This document shows, piece after piece, positions 8,082 to 17,796 of a stretch of 64,000 nucleotides of DNA. The DNA lies in the NCBI RefSeq assembly GCF_048060115.1, contig NZ_JBHMIM010000006.1:62001-126000 (forward strand), written 5' to 3'. Under the pieces are notes generated by a model that saw nothing but the letters and a program-made list of their open reading frames with translations, made no database searches and was not told the DNA's origin. Both the position numbers and the translations under genes were made by a program. Within the stretch, counting starts at the first letter, position 1, and every line of letters starts with the position of its first letter. Origin of the DNA: Micromonospora_E sp048060115. Lineage in GTDB: Bacteria > Actinomycetota > Actinomycetes > Mycobacteriales > Micromonosporaceae.

Positions 8082-8612
8082 TCAGGCGACCCGGCGGCGG
8101 CGCCAGGCGACGATCGGCAACTCGACGTCGGGCTCGGCCGACAGGCCGTTCTCATCCAGGGCGTTGAGCACGGCCAGCCGGGCGTCGTCGAAGAGGAACT
8201 CGACCGCGTGCAGCACGTGCGGGCGCCAGTGGGACGGCATGATCCGCTCGATGACGTTGACCGCCCGCAATTGACGGCCGCGGGCCGGCAACGGTGCCGG
8301 ATGCCGGTCGCTGCGCCAGTCCAGGCGCAGTCCCGCCAGGTCCGGCGGCATCGACATGTCGACCTGGTTCCAGGTGATCGCGCACTCGTCGAACCTTCGG
8401 TGCGTCACCTCGACGTTGACGTCGCCGAAGCCCAGGATCACCGGGCCGTTGGCGTACCAGGTGTCCAGGTCGAGATCCCACATCAACCAGGTGTCGATCA
8501 GCGGCCGGCCGATCAGCCGGGTGGACCGGGCCCGATGGGCAGCGGCCAGCGTGGCAGCGTCGTGATACCACCGTGGCTCATACCCATCGATGCCGAGCAC
8601 GACCACCTCCAC
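8082..8612 (-). CDS. hypothetical protein, 176 residues
   Basis: The GTG start at 8612 opens MEVVVLGIDGYEPRWY; a GTG at 8606 is an alternative. No known domain is recognised. It is soluble, rich in Trp and Asp (DTWLMWDLDLDTWYANGPVILGF), and ends in a basic RRRRVA tail. The middle resembles a small beta-rich domain. It lies convergent with the XRE operon and downstream of fba in the same direction, separated from fba by a strong hairpin, so it is probably transcribed separately. Confidence 0.6.
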   Translation of the reverse strand: MEVVVLGIDGYEPRWYHDAATLAAAHRARSTRLIGRPLIDTWLMWDLDLDTWYANGPVILGFGDVNVEVTHRRFDECAITWNQVDMSMPPDLAGLRLDWRSDRHPAPLPARGRQLRAVNVIERIMPSHWRPHVLHAVEFLFDDARLAVLNALDENGLSAEPDVELPIVAWRRRRVA

Positions 8613-8665
8613 AGCGGACCTGCTGGATCGGGTGATCCTACCGGCCCGCCCCGACCAGCGACGAC

Positions 8666-8702
8666 GCGGCGGCCGGCCCGAAGATGCCGGGCCGGCCGCC
8701 GC
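8666..8702 (-). terminator. 15-bp hairpin terminator downstream of fba
   Basis: A perfect 15-bp inverted repeat at 8666-8680 and 8688-8702 with a 7-nt loop lies 20 bp past the fba stop codon. Its high stability and position support an intrinsic terminator. Confidence 0.7.
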
Positions 8703-8721
8703 GCTGCGAAGCTTGGAAGCG

Positions 8722-9747
<1,026 letters not shown>

Positions 9748-9892
9748 TTCGAACGCTCCTTTGAACCGATTCGGCCGCCGGACGGGCCGGTTGTCATGCT
9801 CGTCTTTTCTGCGCTGGACCGCGCTGTCCTCAGCTGGCAGTATCCCGCAGCGGCGTTGCCGCGACGACATCGGCCCTGTCCGGTCGAACCGG

Positions 9893-10276
9893 TCAGCGCT
9901 TGTCGTACTTGTCCGGGATGACCAGGCTGATCAGCCAGCTGACGACGGCCAGCACGATCGCCCCCCAGAAGGCGGGCCAGAATCCGTCGATGCTGAACGG
10001 AAGGTCCAGCTGCTGGGCCAGCCAGTCGGTCAGCAGGAACAGCAGCGCGTTGACGACCAGGGCGAACAGTCCGAGGGTCAGCAGGTAGAAGACGCAGCCG
10101 ACCACCTTGATGACCGGTTTGAGCACCGCGTTGACCAGACCGAAGATCAACGCTACGACGACGATCGTCAGTACGTTGTTGGTCGCCGTGTCACCGGCGA
10201 CGTCGATCCCGGGCACGATCAGCGTGGTGATCCAGAGTGCGACTGCGGTGACCGCGAGTCTGATCACGAATCCCAT
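9893..10276 (-). CDS. phage-holin-4_2 family small membrane protein
   Basis: A 127-residue protein starting at the ATG at 10276 (MGFVIRLAVTAVALWITTL). It has four hydrophobic segments, near residues 4-24, 35-55, 60-85 and 100-122, with a loop reading LAQQLDLPFSIDGFWPAFWGA, typical of the DUF/holin 4_2 (PF04020) family. The name comes from weak phage similarity; chromosomal members are widespread and of unknown role, so this is not evidence of a prophage. The C-terminus is basic and polar (IPDKYDKR). Confidence 0.8.
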   Translation of the reverse strand: MGFVIRLAVTAVALWITTLIVPGIDVAGDTATNNVLTIVVVALIFGLVNAVLKPVIKVVGCVFYLLTLGLFALVVNALLFLLTDWLAQQLDLPFSIDGFWPAFWGAIVLAVVSWLISLVIPDKYDKR

Positions 10277-10430
10277 ACGGCCATCCTGCCACCTGAGGTA
10301 AACCACCAACCCACAGAAGCGGGCATTCGGCTTATTCTGGACAGCAGTCTGCGGAGTGCCCGATCAGCCCGTAGCGTGGATCAGGCAGCGGGCAGACCGT
10401 GGCAGCGACCGCCCAACCGACGGAGACGAC

Positions 10431-10643
10431 ATGACGTACCCGGACGAGGACCTCGCCCCGGCCGACCACCTCGCCCCCGACGAACGCGACATCGAGGCAC
10501 CAACGGACGACACCTTCGAGCAGTCCGTCGCGGCCAACCCGGTCGACCAGGAGCCGGAGATCCACCGCGGTCTGGAGGTCGACGACTGGGACGCGGTCGA
10601 ACAGTCCCGGATCGTCGACCTCGACGACGACGGCTACCGCTGA
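10431..10643 (+). CDS. small acidic conserved protein, 70 residues
   Basis: The ATG at 10431 is preceded by GGAG with a 6-nt gap. The product is very acidic and probably largely disordered (MTYPDEDLAPADHLAPDERD, ending EQSRIVDLDDDGYR). No domain is recognised. The strongly biased codon use and good ribosome binding site argue for a real gene. It stands alone between the divergent holin-like gene and hen1. Confidence 0.65.
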   Translation: MTYPDEDLAPADHLAPDERDIEAPTDDTFEQSVAANPVDQEPEIHRGLEVDDWDAVEQSRIVDLDDDGYR

Positions 10644-10692
10644 CACTCAGCAGATAACCGCTGTCGGCGGGTAGCCGACGGCTGGCACGATC

Positions 10693-12183
10693 ATGCCCGT
10701 GCTGCTGACCGTGACGACCACCCACCAGCCCGCCACCGACCTCGGCTACCTGCTGGTCAAGCATCCCGACCGGATGCAGTCGTTCGACGTGCCCACCGGC
10801 ACCGCGCACGTGTTCTACCCGGAGGCGACCGAGCAGCGCTGCACCGCCGCGCTGCTGCTCGACGTCGACCCCGGCCGGCTCGCCGCCGCGCGGGGCCGCC
10901 ATCCTGGTCGGCGTACCGCCGCCATGCCGGAAAGTTTCACCCTCGGCCGGTACGTCAACGACCGACCGTACGCCGCGTCCAGCCTGCTCGCCGCCGCACT
11001 CGCCAAGGTCTTCCGGTCGGCGCTGCGCGGCGAGAGCCGCGACCGGCCGGAGCTGCCCGGCACCGCCCTGCCGCTGACCATCCGGGTCCCGGTGCTGCGC
11101 TGCCGGGGCGGTGCGGCGCTCGCCGAACGCCTCTTCACCCCGCTCGGCTGGGCGGTGACCGCCCACCCGATCCCGCTCGACGAACGCTTCCCGCAGTGGG
11201 GCGACAGCCGCTACGTCGACCTCACCCTCACCGGCACGTCGCGGGTCGCCGACGCGCTCAACCACCTGTACGTACTGCTGCCGGTCCTCGATGACGCCAA
11301 GCACTACTGGATCGCCCCGGACGAGCTCGACAAGCTGCTGCGCGCCGGGGAAGGCTGGCTGGTCGGCCACCCGGAGCGTCGACTGATCACCCGGCGCTAC
11401 CTGGCCCACCGCCGGGTGCTGGCGCAGCGCGCCGAGGACAAGCTCGCCGAGACACGGGCCGCCGAGCTACGGCTGTCCGACGCGGCGGTCGAACCCGACA
11501 GCGTCGACGCCGAGAACATCGAGCCGGGCGGCGACCAGCTAGTCAAGCCTCGCCCGCTGGCGGCGACCCGGCGGGCCGCCGTACTCGCCGCGCTCACCGG
11601 GGCCGGTGCCCGCCGGGTGCTCGACCTCGGCTGCGGCGGCGGCGCGCTGCTCACCGAACTGCTCGCCCAGCCGCAGTTCACCGAGATCGTCGGCACCGAC
11701 GTGTCGGCGCGGGCACTGGAGCTCGCCGCCCGGCGACTGCGGCTGGACCGGCTGCCGGCCCGCCAGCAGCAGCGGATCCGGCTCTGGCAGTCGGCGTTGA
11801 CCTACCGCGACGACCGGCTGCGCGGCTACGACGCCGCCGTGCTGATGGAGGTCGTCGAACACCTCGACCCGCCCCGGCTGCCGGCGTTGGCCGAGTCCGT
11901 CTTCGGGCACGCCCGCCCCGACACCGTCCTGGTGACCACCCCCAACGTGGAGTACAACGTGCGCTACGACGGCATGCCGGCCGGCGCCCTGCGCCATCCG
12001 GACCACCGCTTCGAATGGACCCGCGCCCAGTTCGCCGACTGGGCCGGCTCCGTCGCCGCCGCGTACGGCTACCGGGTCGTGTACCAGCCGGTGGGTGAGG
12101 TGGATCCGCAGCTCGGACCACCGACCCAGCTGGCCGTCTTCAGCCGCGACGGCGTGACCGGTGCGGCAGGCGGTGCCCGATGA
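10693..12183 (+). CDS. hen1: Hen1 3'-terminal RNA ribose 2'-O-methyltransferase
   Basis: A 496-residue protein. The N-terminal 240 or so residues are the bacterial Hen1-specific region (LLTVTTTHQPATDLGYLLVKHP). The C-terminal part is an SAM-dependent methyltransferase with VLDLGCGGGALL (about residue 310), the metal-binding EVVEH and a later HPDHRFEW motif, matching the E-x-x-E-H...H metal site of Hen1. It marks repaired RNA ends with a 2'-O-methyl group so the same break cannot be re-cut. The stop overlaps the pnkp start (ATGA at 12180-12183), as in other Pnkp-Hen1 operons. Confidence 0.93.
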   Translation: MPVLLTVTTTHQPATDLGYLLVKHPDRMQSFDVPTGTAHVFYPEATEQRCTAALLLDVDPGRLAAARGRHPGRRTAAMPESFTLGRYVNDRPYAASSLLAAALAKVFRSALRGESRDRPELPGTALPLTIRVPVLRCRGGAALAERLFTPLGWAVTAHPIPLDERFPQWGDSRYVDLTLTGTSRVADALNHLYVLLPVLDDAKHYWIAPDELDKLLRAGEGWLVGHPERRLITRRYLAHRRVLAQRAEDKLAETRAAELRLSDAAVEPDSVDAENIEPGGDQLVKPRPLAATRRAAVLAALTGAGARRVLDLGCGGGALLTELLAQPQFTEIVGTDVSARALELAARRLRLDRLPARQQQRIRLWQSALTYRDDRLRGYDAAVLMEVVEHLDPPRLPALAESVFGHARPDTVLVTTPNVEYNVRYDGMPAGALRHPDHRFEWTRAQFADWAGSVAAAYGYRVVYQPVGEVDPQLGPPTQLAVFSRDGVTGAAGGAR

Positions 12184-14792
12184 CCGCGCTGGAGATTCCC
12201 GAGCTGGCGTTGGTGGCACTGGTCGGCGTCTCCGGATCGGGCAAGTCGACCTTCGCCCGTCGGCACTTCGCCGCCACCCAGGTGCTCTCCTCGGACACCT
12301 TCCGGGGGTTGGTCGCCGACGACGAGAACGACCAGTCTGCGTCCGCCGACGCCTTCGACGCGCTGCACTACGTCGCCGGCAAGCGGCTGCGGGCCGGCCG
12401 GCTGACCGTGGTCGACGCCACCAACCTGCAGGAACACGCCCGGGCCGGGCTGGTGGCGCTGGCCCGCGAGCACGACGTGCTGCCGGTGGCGTTGGTGCTG
12501 GACGTGCCGGAGCAGATCTGCTGGGAGCGGACCCAGGGCCGGGCCGACCGTAGCTTCGGCCGGCACGTGGTGGTCCGGATGCAGCGCGACCTGCGCCGCT
12601 CGGTCGGCCGGCTGGCCAGGGAGGGTTTCCGCAAGGTGCACGTGCTGCGCGGCGTCGACGAGATCGACACCGCGCAGGTGCGGTTCAGCAAGCTGTTCAA
12701 CGACCGCCGCGAGTTGACCGGCCCGTTCGACATCATCGGTGACGTGCACGGCTGCCGCGCCGAGCTGGAGCAGCTGCTCACCACCCTGGGCTGGGCGATC
12801 GACCGCGACGACACCGGTCGACCGGTCGGCGCCCGCCATCCGCAGGGGCGTACCGCGGTCTTCGTCGGTGACCTGGTGGACCGCGGCCCGGACTCCCCCG
12901 GGGTGCTCCGCCTGGTGATGGGGATGGTGCGGGCCGGCACCGCGCTCTGCGTCGCCGGCAACCACGAGCAGAAGCTGCTGCGCAAGCTGCGTGGGCGCAA
13001 GGTGACGGTCTCGCACGGGCTGGCCGAGACCCTGGAGCAGTTGGCCGCCGAGCCCGCCGAGTTCACCGACGAGGCCGCCGGGTTCATCGACGGCCTGATC
13101 AGCCACTACCGGCTGGACGGGGGCGCGCTGGTGGTGGCGCACGCCGGGCTCAAGGCCGAGTATCACGGCCGGGCCTCCGGGCGGGTGCGCAGCTTCGCCC
13201 TGTACGGGGAGACCACCGGCGAGACCGACGAGTACGGCCTGCCGGTGCGCTACCCGTGGGCCCGCGACTACCGGGGTGCGGCCACCGTGGTCTACGGACA
13301 CACCCCGACGCCGCGCCCGGAGTGGGTCAACAACACGATCTGTGTCGACACCGGCTGCGTCTTCGGCGGCGAGCTGACCGCGCTGCGGTACCCGTCGCGG
13401 GAACTCGTCTCGGTGCCGGCCGCCCACGAGTACTACGCGCCGGTGAAGCCGCTGCTGGCGCCGCCCGGCGACGGCACCGGCCCGCGCGGGTCGGACCGGC
13501 CCAGCGACGGGCTCGACCTCGGTGACGTCACCGGCCGGCGGCACCTCGACTACGGCTACGGCACCGCGACGATCGCCGCCGAGAACGCGGCCGCCGCGTT
13601 GGAGGTGATGAGCCGCTTCGCGGTCGATCCCCGCTGGCTGGTCTGGCTGCCGCCGACGATGGCGCCCTGCTCGACGTCGACGCAGGAGGGATTCCTGGAG
13701 CATCCGGTGGAGGCGTTCGCCGACTACCGGGCCGCCGGCGTGGATCGGGTGGTCTGCCAGGAGAAGCACATGGGTTCCCGGGCGGTGGTGCTGGTGTGCC
13801 GCGATCCGGCCGGGGATCCCCGGTTCGGGCCCGGCGGCGGGGTGATCCACACCCGCACCGGCCGGCCGTTCTTCACCGCCGACGGGCAGACCGAGGCACT
13901 CCTGGCCCGGGTCCGGGCGGCGGCCGACGCCGCCGGGTTGTGGCAGCGGTTGGCCACCGACACCGGCCCGGCCAGCTGGCTGCTGCTCGACTGCGAGCTG
14001 CTGCCCTGGTCGGCGAAGGCACTCGGGCTGATCCGCGACCAGTACGCCAGCGTCGCCGCCGCCGGCCGCGCCGCGCTGCCCGCCGCGTTGGACGCTCTCG
14101 ACGCGGCGGCGGCCCGTGAGCTGCCGGTCGGGCAGTTGCGGGACCGGTTGGCCCGCCGGTCCGCCGACGTCGACCGGTACGCCGACGCCTACCGGGCGTA
14201 CGTCGGGGACGCCGAGTCGGTGACGCTGGCGCCGTTCGCGGTGCTGGCCAGCGACGGCCGCTCGTACGCCGACCGGGACCACGGCTGGCACCTGGACTGC
14301 GTCGACCTGCTGGTGGCCGCCGATCCGCAGGTGTTCACCCCGACCCGACGGGTGGTGGTCGATCTGGCCGACGAGACCGCGGTGGCGGCGGCCACCCGGT
14401 GGTGGCTGCAGCTGACCGACGCCGGCGGCGAAGGCATGGTGGTCAAGCCGTACGCCGGACCGGCCGCCCGGGGCACCGCGGCTCCCGGCGGTCCCGCTGC
14501 CGGCAGCCTTGCCGCGCGGGGCGGCGCGGGGCGGCTGCTGCAGCCCGGCGTCAAGTGCCGCGGCCGGGAGTACCTGCGGATCATCTACGGTCCGGAGTAC
14601 ACCGAGCCGGAGCAGTTGGCCGCGTTGCGGCGCCGCTCGTTGGGGCGCAAGCGGGCGATGGCGCTGCGTGAGCACGGTCTCGGTCTGGCGGCGCTGGACC
14701 TGCTGGCCGCCGATGCTCCGCTGTGGCGTCGCCACGAGCTGGTGTTCGCGGTGCTCGCCTGCGAGTCCGAGCCGGTCGACCCGCGACTGTGA
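12180..14792 (+). CDS. pnkp: Pnkp polynucleotide kinase-phosphatase-ligase
   Basis: An 870-residue protein, the same length as the Clostridium thermocellum enzyme. Three modules are visible. The N-terminal 5'-kinase has P-loop GVSGSGKS at residues 16-23. The metallophosphatase begins near residue 183 (GDVHG, GDLVDRGPDS, GNHE). The C-terminal ligase-like nucleotidyltransferase has the lysine motif EKHMGS near residue 528 and MVVKPY near residue 752. Together they heal and seal broken tRNA and other RNA. The ligase module needs Hen1 for full activity in studied systems. It is translationally coupled to hen1. Confidence 0.94.
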   Translation: MTALEIPELALVALVGVSGSGKSTFARRHFAATQVLSSDTFRGLVADDENDQSASADAFDALHYVAGKRLRAGRLTVVDATNLQEHARAGLVALAREHDVLPVALVLDVPEQICWERTQGRADRSFGRHVVVRMQRDLRRSVGRLAREGFRKVHVLRGVDEIDTAQVRFSKLFNDRRELTGPFDIIGDVHGCRAELEQLLTTLGWAIDRDDTGRPVGARHPQGRTAVFVGDLVDRGPDSPGVLRLVMGMVRAGTALCVAGNHEQKLLRKLRGRKVTVSHGLAETLEQLAAEPAEFTDEAAGFIDGLISHYRLDGGALVVAHAGLKAEYHGRASGRVRSFALYGETTGETDEYGLPVRYPWARDYRGAATVVYGHTPTPRPEWVNNTICVDTGCVFGGELTALRYPSRELVSVPAAHEYYAPVKPLLAPPGDGTGPRGSDRPSDGLDLGDVTGRRHLDYGYGTATIAAENAAAALEVMSRFAVDPRWLVWLPPTMAPCSTSTQEGFLEHPVEAFADYRAAGVDRVVCQEKHMGSRAVVLVCRDPAGDPRFGPGGGVIHTRTGRPFFTADGQTEALLARVRAAADAAGLWQRLATDTGPASWLLLDCELLPWSAKALGLIRDQYASVAAAGRAALPAALDALDAAAARELPVGQLRDRLARRSADVDRYADAYRAYVGDAESVTLAPFAVLASDGRSYADRDHGWHLDCVDLLVAADPQVFTPTRRVVVDLADETAVAAATRWWLQLTDAGGEGMVVKPYAGPAARGTAAPGGPAAGSLAARGGAGRLLQPGVKCRGREYLRIIYGPEYTEPEQLAALRRRSLGRKRAMALREHGLGLAALDLLAADAPLWRRHELVFAVLACESEPVDPRL

Positions 14793-14817
14793 ACGTTGGC
14801 CCGGTATGGTTCTGCGA

Positions 14818-15756
14818 ATGTCGGTAGGCGAACGGATCGGCCACGTCCTGCGTGGCGCGGCGATCGGGGTGGCAGAGGCGATCCCAGGTGTCAGCGGTGG
14901 GACGATCGCGCTGGTCACCGGCGTGTACGAACGGCTCATCGCCTCCGCCGGTCACCTGATCAGCGCGGTCCGGTACGCGGTCGGTGACGTGCCGCGCGGG
15001 CAGGGCTGGACCCGCAGCGGGGAGCAGTTCCGCCAGGTCCACTGGGGAGTCATCATCCCGCTGGCACTCGGCATGCTGCCCGGGCTGCTGCTCGCCGCCG
15101 CGCTGCTGGAGCCGATGCTGGAGGAGTACCCGGAGCAGACGCGAGGGCTGTTCTTCGGCCTGGTGCTGGCCTCGGTGCTGGTACCGATCTCGATGATCGG
15201 CAAGCCGTGGCGCGGTCGGGACGTCTTCGCGGTCGTCGCCGCCACGATCGCGGCGTTCGTGCTGACCGGTCTGCCGTCGGCGTCGATCGACCCGAACCCG
15301 CTGATCGTGCTGCTCGCCGCCTCGGTCGCGGTCTGTGCGTTGGTGCTGCCCGGAGTGTCCGGGTCGTTCCTGCTGCTGACGGTCGGCCTGTACGAGCCGA
15401 CCATCGAGGCGGTCAACAATCGGGACTTCGGCTACCTAGGGGTCTTCGCCGCCGGCATGCTCATCGGGTTGACGCTGTTCGTGAAGCTGCTGCAGTACCT
15501 GCTGGAACACCATCGGCGGGTCACCCTGGCGGTGATGACCGGGGTGATCGTCGGCAGCCTGCGGGCGCTGTGGCCGTGGCAGACCGACGACCGGGGGCTG
15601 CTCGCGCCCGGCGGCAACGCCCTGTCGGTGCTGCTGCTCCTGCTGCTGGGCGTCGCGGTGGTCGCCGTGATGGTGGTCATCGAGCAGCGTCGGCTGCGCC
15701 GGGCCGCCCTGGATGTCACGCAGGAGGAGTCACCGGAGCTGCGCACCCACCACTGA
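14818..15756 (+). CDS. DUF368 polyprenyl-phosphate transporter (PopT-like)
   Basis: A 312-residue integral membrane protein. It carries the duplicated DUF368 signatures: AEAIPGVSGGTIALVTGVYERLI near residue 20 and LPGVSGSFLLLTVGLYEPTI near residue 178. About eight transmembrane segments are visible. DUF368 proteins flip undecaprenyl phosphate back across the membrane for reuse in cell-wall synthesis. The start is uncertain: the ATG at 14806 is in frame and would add four residues, and neither has a good ribosome binding site. It begins 26 bp after pnkp, so it may be cotranscribed without sharing a function. Confidence 0.85.
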   Translation: MSVGERIGHVLRGAAIGVAEAIPGVSGGTIALVTGVYERLIASAGHLISAVRYAVGDVPRGQGWTRSGEQFRQVHWGVIIPLALGMLPGLLLAAALLEPMLEEYPEQTRGLFFGLVLASVLVPISMIGKPWRGRDVFAVVAATIAAFVLTGLPSASIDPNPLIVLLAASVAVCALVLPGVSGSFLLLTVGLYEPTIEAVNNRDFGYLGVFAAGMLIGLTLFVKLLQYLLEHHRRVTLAVMTGVIVGSLRALWPWQTDDRGLLAPGGNALSVLLLLLLGVAVVAVMVVIEQRRLRRAALDVTQEESPELRTHH

Positions 15757-15804
15757 TCCTCGGCTGGCCGCACCGTCGGAGCGCCGCTCGGCACCCGGTC
15801 GGCC

Positions 15805-16587
15805 TCAGACGGTGCCGTGGTCCGGGTCGGGCAGTTGATCGAGGTAGTCGGCCGGCAGCGGGGTCAACTCGTCGAGCCGACCGGCGGCCAGCGCCCGGTA
15901 GGTCAGCCGGGCTGCCTCTTCCAGGTTGACCGCGCGCTTGTGCGCCAGCTCGACCGTGCCGGCCAACACCGAGCAGCCGTGCCGGGACAGAATCAGGCAG
16001 TTGGTGCCGACGGCGGCCGCGTCGGCGACCGACTGGGCCAGCCGCTGACCGCCGGGCGGCGCGAACGGCACGGTGACGACGCGCCGCAGGTAGAAGGCGT
16101 GATCCGTGCTCACCAACCGGATCGGTACGCCGAGCGCGTCCAGCAGCAGCATGCTCTGCGGATGCAGGTGAACGACGGCGGACACGTCCGGCCGGGCACG
16201 GTAGACCGCCAGGTGCAGCGCCAACTCACTGGTCGGCGGCAGCGGCCGATCAGCCTGTTGGCGGTGCGGCGGGCCCGCCTGCTGGCCGTACGGCGCAGCG
16301 TCCGACGCGGTACCGGCCAACCCGAGGTCGGGTGGCCCGGCACCGGCCGGCTCGGGATCGGGTGACGGACCGCCGGGCAGCGGGCAGCCGTCCGCGATCC
16401 GCACCCGGACGAACGACGCACGGTCGAGCCGGTCGAGCCAGGTGCCGGAGCCGGTCACCCAGCAGTCGTCACCATCGGGCAGCCGGGCGGACAGGTTACC
16501 GCCGGAGCCCACGACGAGACCGGCGCGCACGACGTCGCGCCCGAGGTAGGCAAGCTGGTCCCGCAGGTCGCCAGCAACGTAGGTCAC
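15805..16587 (-). CDS. class II aldolase/adducin family protein
   Basis: A 260-residue protein; GAAGGGA lies 6 nt before the GTG at 16587. The fold signatures are VVGSGGNLSARL (phosphate site), WVTGSGTWLDRL, and the zinc histidines of HLHPQS and LSRHG. Relatives are L-fuculose-phosphate and methylthioribulose-phosphate aldolases/dehydratases. The Pro/Gln-rich insertion around residues 88-125 is not usual in the family and looks like a disordered loop. There are no sugar-catabolism neighbours, so the substrate is open. Confidence 0.82.
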   Translation of the reverse strand: MTYVAGDLRDQLAYLGRDVVRAGLVVGSGGNLSARLPDGDDCWVTGSGTWLDRLDRASFVRVRIADGCPLPGGPSPDPEPAGAGPPDLGLAGTASDAAPYGQQAGPPHRQQADRPLPPTSELALHLAVYRARPDVSAVVHLHPQSMLLLDALGVPIRLVSTDHAFYLRRVVTVPFAPPGGQRLAQSVADAAAVGTNCLILSRHGCSVLAGTVELAHKRAVNLEEAARLTYRALAAGRLDELTPLPADYLDQLPDPDHGTV

Positions 16588-16608
16588 CGGTGTCCCTTCG
16601 AGGCCTTG

Positions 16609-16659
16609 GGCACCTTGCCTGGCAGCTCCCGCCTCCGCGAGTTGACCAGGCAAGGTGCC
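16609..16659 (-). terminator. 14-bp perfect inverted repeat between arsR and the aldolase gene
   Basis: GGCACCTTGCCTGG at 16609-16622 pairs perfectly with 16646-16659 around a 23-nt spacer. It begins just past the arsR stop and ends 22 bp before the aldolase start. It is probably a terminator; an operator for the aldolase gene is possible. Confidence 0.55.
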
Positions 16660-16665
16660 GTCAGG

Positions 16666-17061
16666 TCAGCGAGCCTTCTTGGTGGCCCGCTTACGCGGCG
16701 GGGTCAGCAGATCCGCGATCGTGGCGATCGCGGACGGCACCAGCCGGTAGTAAGCCCACACGCCACGCTTCTCCCGTTCCAGCAAGCCGGCTTCGGTGAG
16801 GATACGCAGATGGTGGCTCACGGTCGGCTGGGAGAGCCCGAGCGGAGCGGTGAGGTCGCAGACGCAGGCCTCGCCTTCCGGTGCCGACTGGATCAGGCTG
16901 AGCAGCCTGAGTCGGGCCGGGTCGGCGAGCGCCTTGAGGACTCCTGCGAGTCGCTCAGCGTCTGCTCGTTCGATCGGCTCGCCGTTGAGCGGCGAGATTT
17001 GAGGCATGGTCATTTCAGCCAACGCAGTTCCCACGAAACCCATCCTTCCACCAAACAGCAT
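16666..17061 (-). CDS. ArsR-family metal/metalloid-responsive repressor
   Basis: A 131-residue protein if translation starts at 17061, where AGGCGG precedes the ATG; in-frame ATGs at 17013 and 17007 are alternatives. The winged helix spans LKALADPARLRLLSLIQ through SQPTVSHHLRILTEAGLLEREKRGVWAYY. The sequence EACVCDL at the start of the recognition region matches the CxC metalloid-binding site of ArsR-type sensors. The C-terminus is basic (PPRKRATKKAR). No arsenic or metal efflux genes are adjacent, so it either regulates at a distance or responds to another signal. Confidence 0.85.
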   Translation of the reverse strand: MLFGGRMGFVGTALAEMTMPQISPLNGEPIERADAERLAGVLKALADPARLRLLSLIQSAPEGEACVCDLTAPLGLSQPTVSHHLRILTEAGLLEREKRGVWAYYRLVPSAIATIADLLTPPRKRATKKAR

Positions 17062-17101
17062 CGATCCGCCTGCATATCAGCAGATCCGAATCGGCAAACT
17101 T

Positions 17102-17641
17102 TTAGGCCAGAAGGCCGAGGTCAGCCAACGTATAGGCGGCCTGGTAGGCCAGTCCGGCTGCCCGAACCGCGTCACCGGCCCCTCGATCGACGATCACCGC
17201 CACGCCGACCACCTCTGCTCCCGCCTCTTGTAGCGCCTCGACCGCAGTCAGTACACTGCCCCCGGTCGTCGAGGTGTCCTCCACCGCGAGTACGCGGCGC
17301 CCGACCACATCCGGCCCTTCGATCCGTCGCTGGAGTCCGTGCGTCTTCTCGGCCTTACGCACCACGAAGGCATCCAGTTGACGCTGCCGTTGTGCAGCAG
17401 CATGCAACATGGACAACGCCACCGGGTCCGCTCCCAACGTCAGGCCACCGACCGCGTCGTACTCCCAGTCCGCGGTGAGATCGAGCAGCACCCGGCCCAC
17501 CAACGGAGCGGCGGCATGGTGCAGCGTCACGCGCCGCAGATCGACGTACCAATCAGCTTCGCGACCTGAGGACAGCACTACCTTGCCGTGTACCACGGCC
17601 AGGTCAGTGATGAATTTACGCAGGTCGTCATGGTCCCCCAT
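17102..17641 (-). CDS. pyrE: orotate phosphoribosyltransferase
   Basis: A 179-residue protein, the same length as mycobacterial PyrE. It transfers ribose-5-phosphate from PRPP to orotate, the fifth step of UMP synthesis. The PRPP motif VLAVEDTSTTGGSVL is near residue 118 and GKVVLSSGREADWYVDLRR is near residue 22. I chose the ATG at 17641; no strong ribosome binding site is visible. It lies alone between arsR and an SDR gene, away from other pyr genes, as is common in actinobacteria. Confidence 0.9.
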   Translation of the reverse strand: MGDHDDLRKFITDLAVVHGKVVLSSGREADWYVDLRRVTLHHAAAPLVGRVLLDLTADWEYDAVGGLTLGADPVALSMLHAAAQRQRQLDAFVVRKAEKTHGLQRRIEGPDVVGRRVLAVEDTSTTGGSVLTAVEALQEAGAEVVGVAVIVDRGAGDAVRAAGLAYQAAYTLADLGLLA

Positions 17642-17796
17642 GCCGCAAAGCGTACTGCGCGTCACTGAGTCTCCCGCCGCCGGCCCGGCAACTCGCCGAT
17701 AACTGCCATCCACGTCGCTAGCTGCTCATACACCACAAAACCGCAGGTGGCGGCAGTGGCCGCCGAATCCCAGCCCACGCTGGTACGCTCGCCGGC

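Noticed and set aside
9893..10276. Prophage remnant because of a holin-family protein
   Set aside because: The family is widespread on actinomycete chromosomes and no other phage gene is present.
12069..14939. 956-residue minus-strand open frame
   Set aside because: It is antisense to pnkp, has no ribosome binding site or recognisable domain, and arises from high GC3 codons in pnkp.
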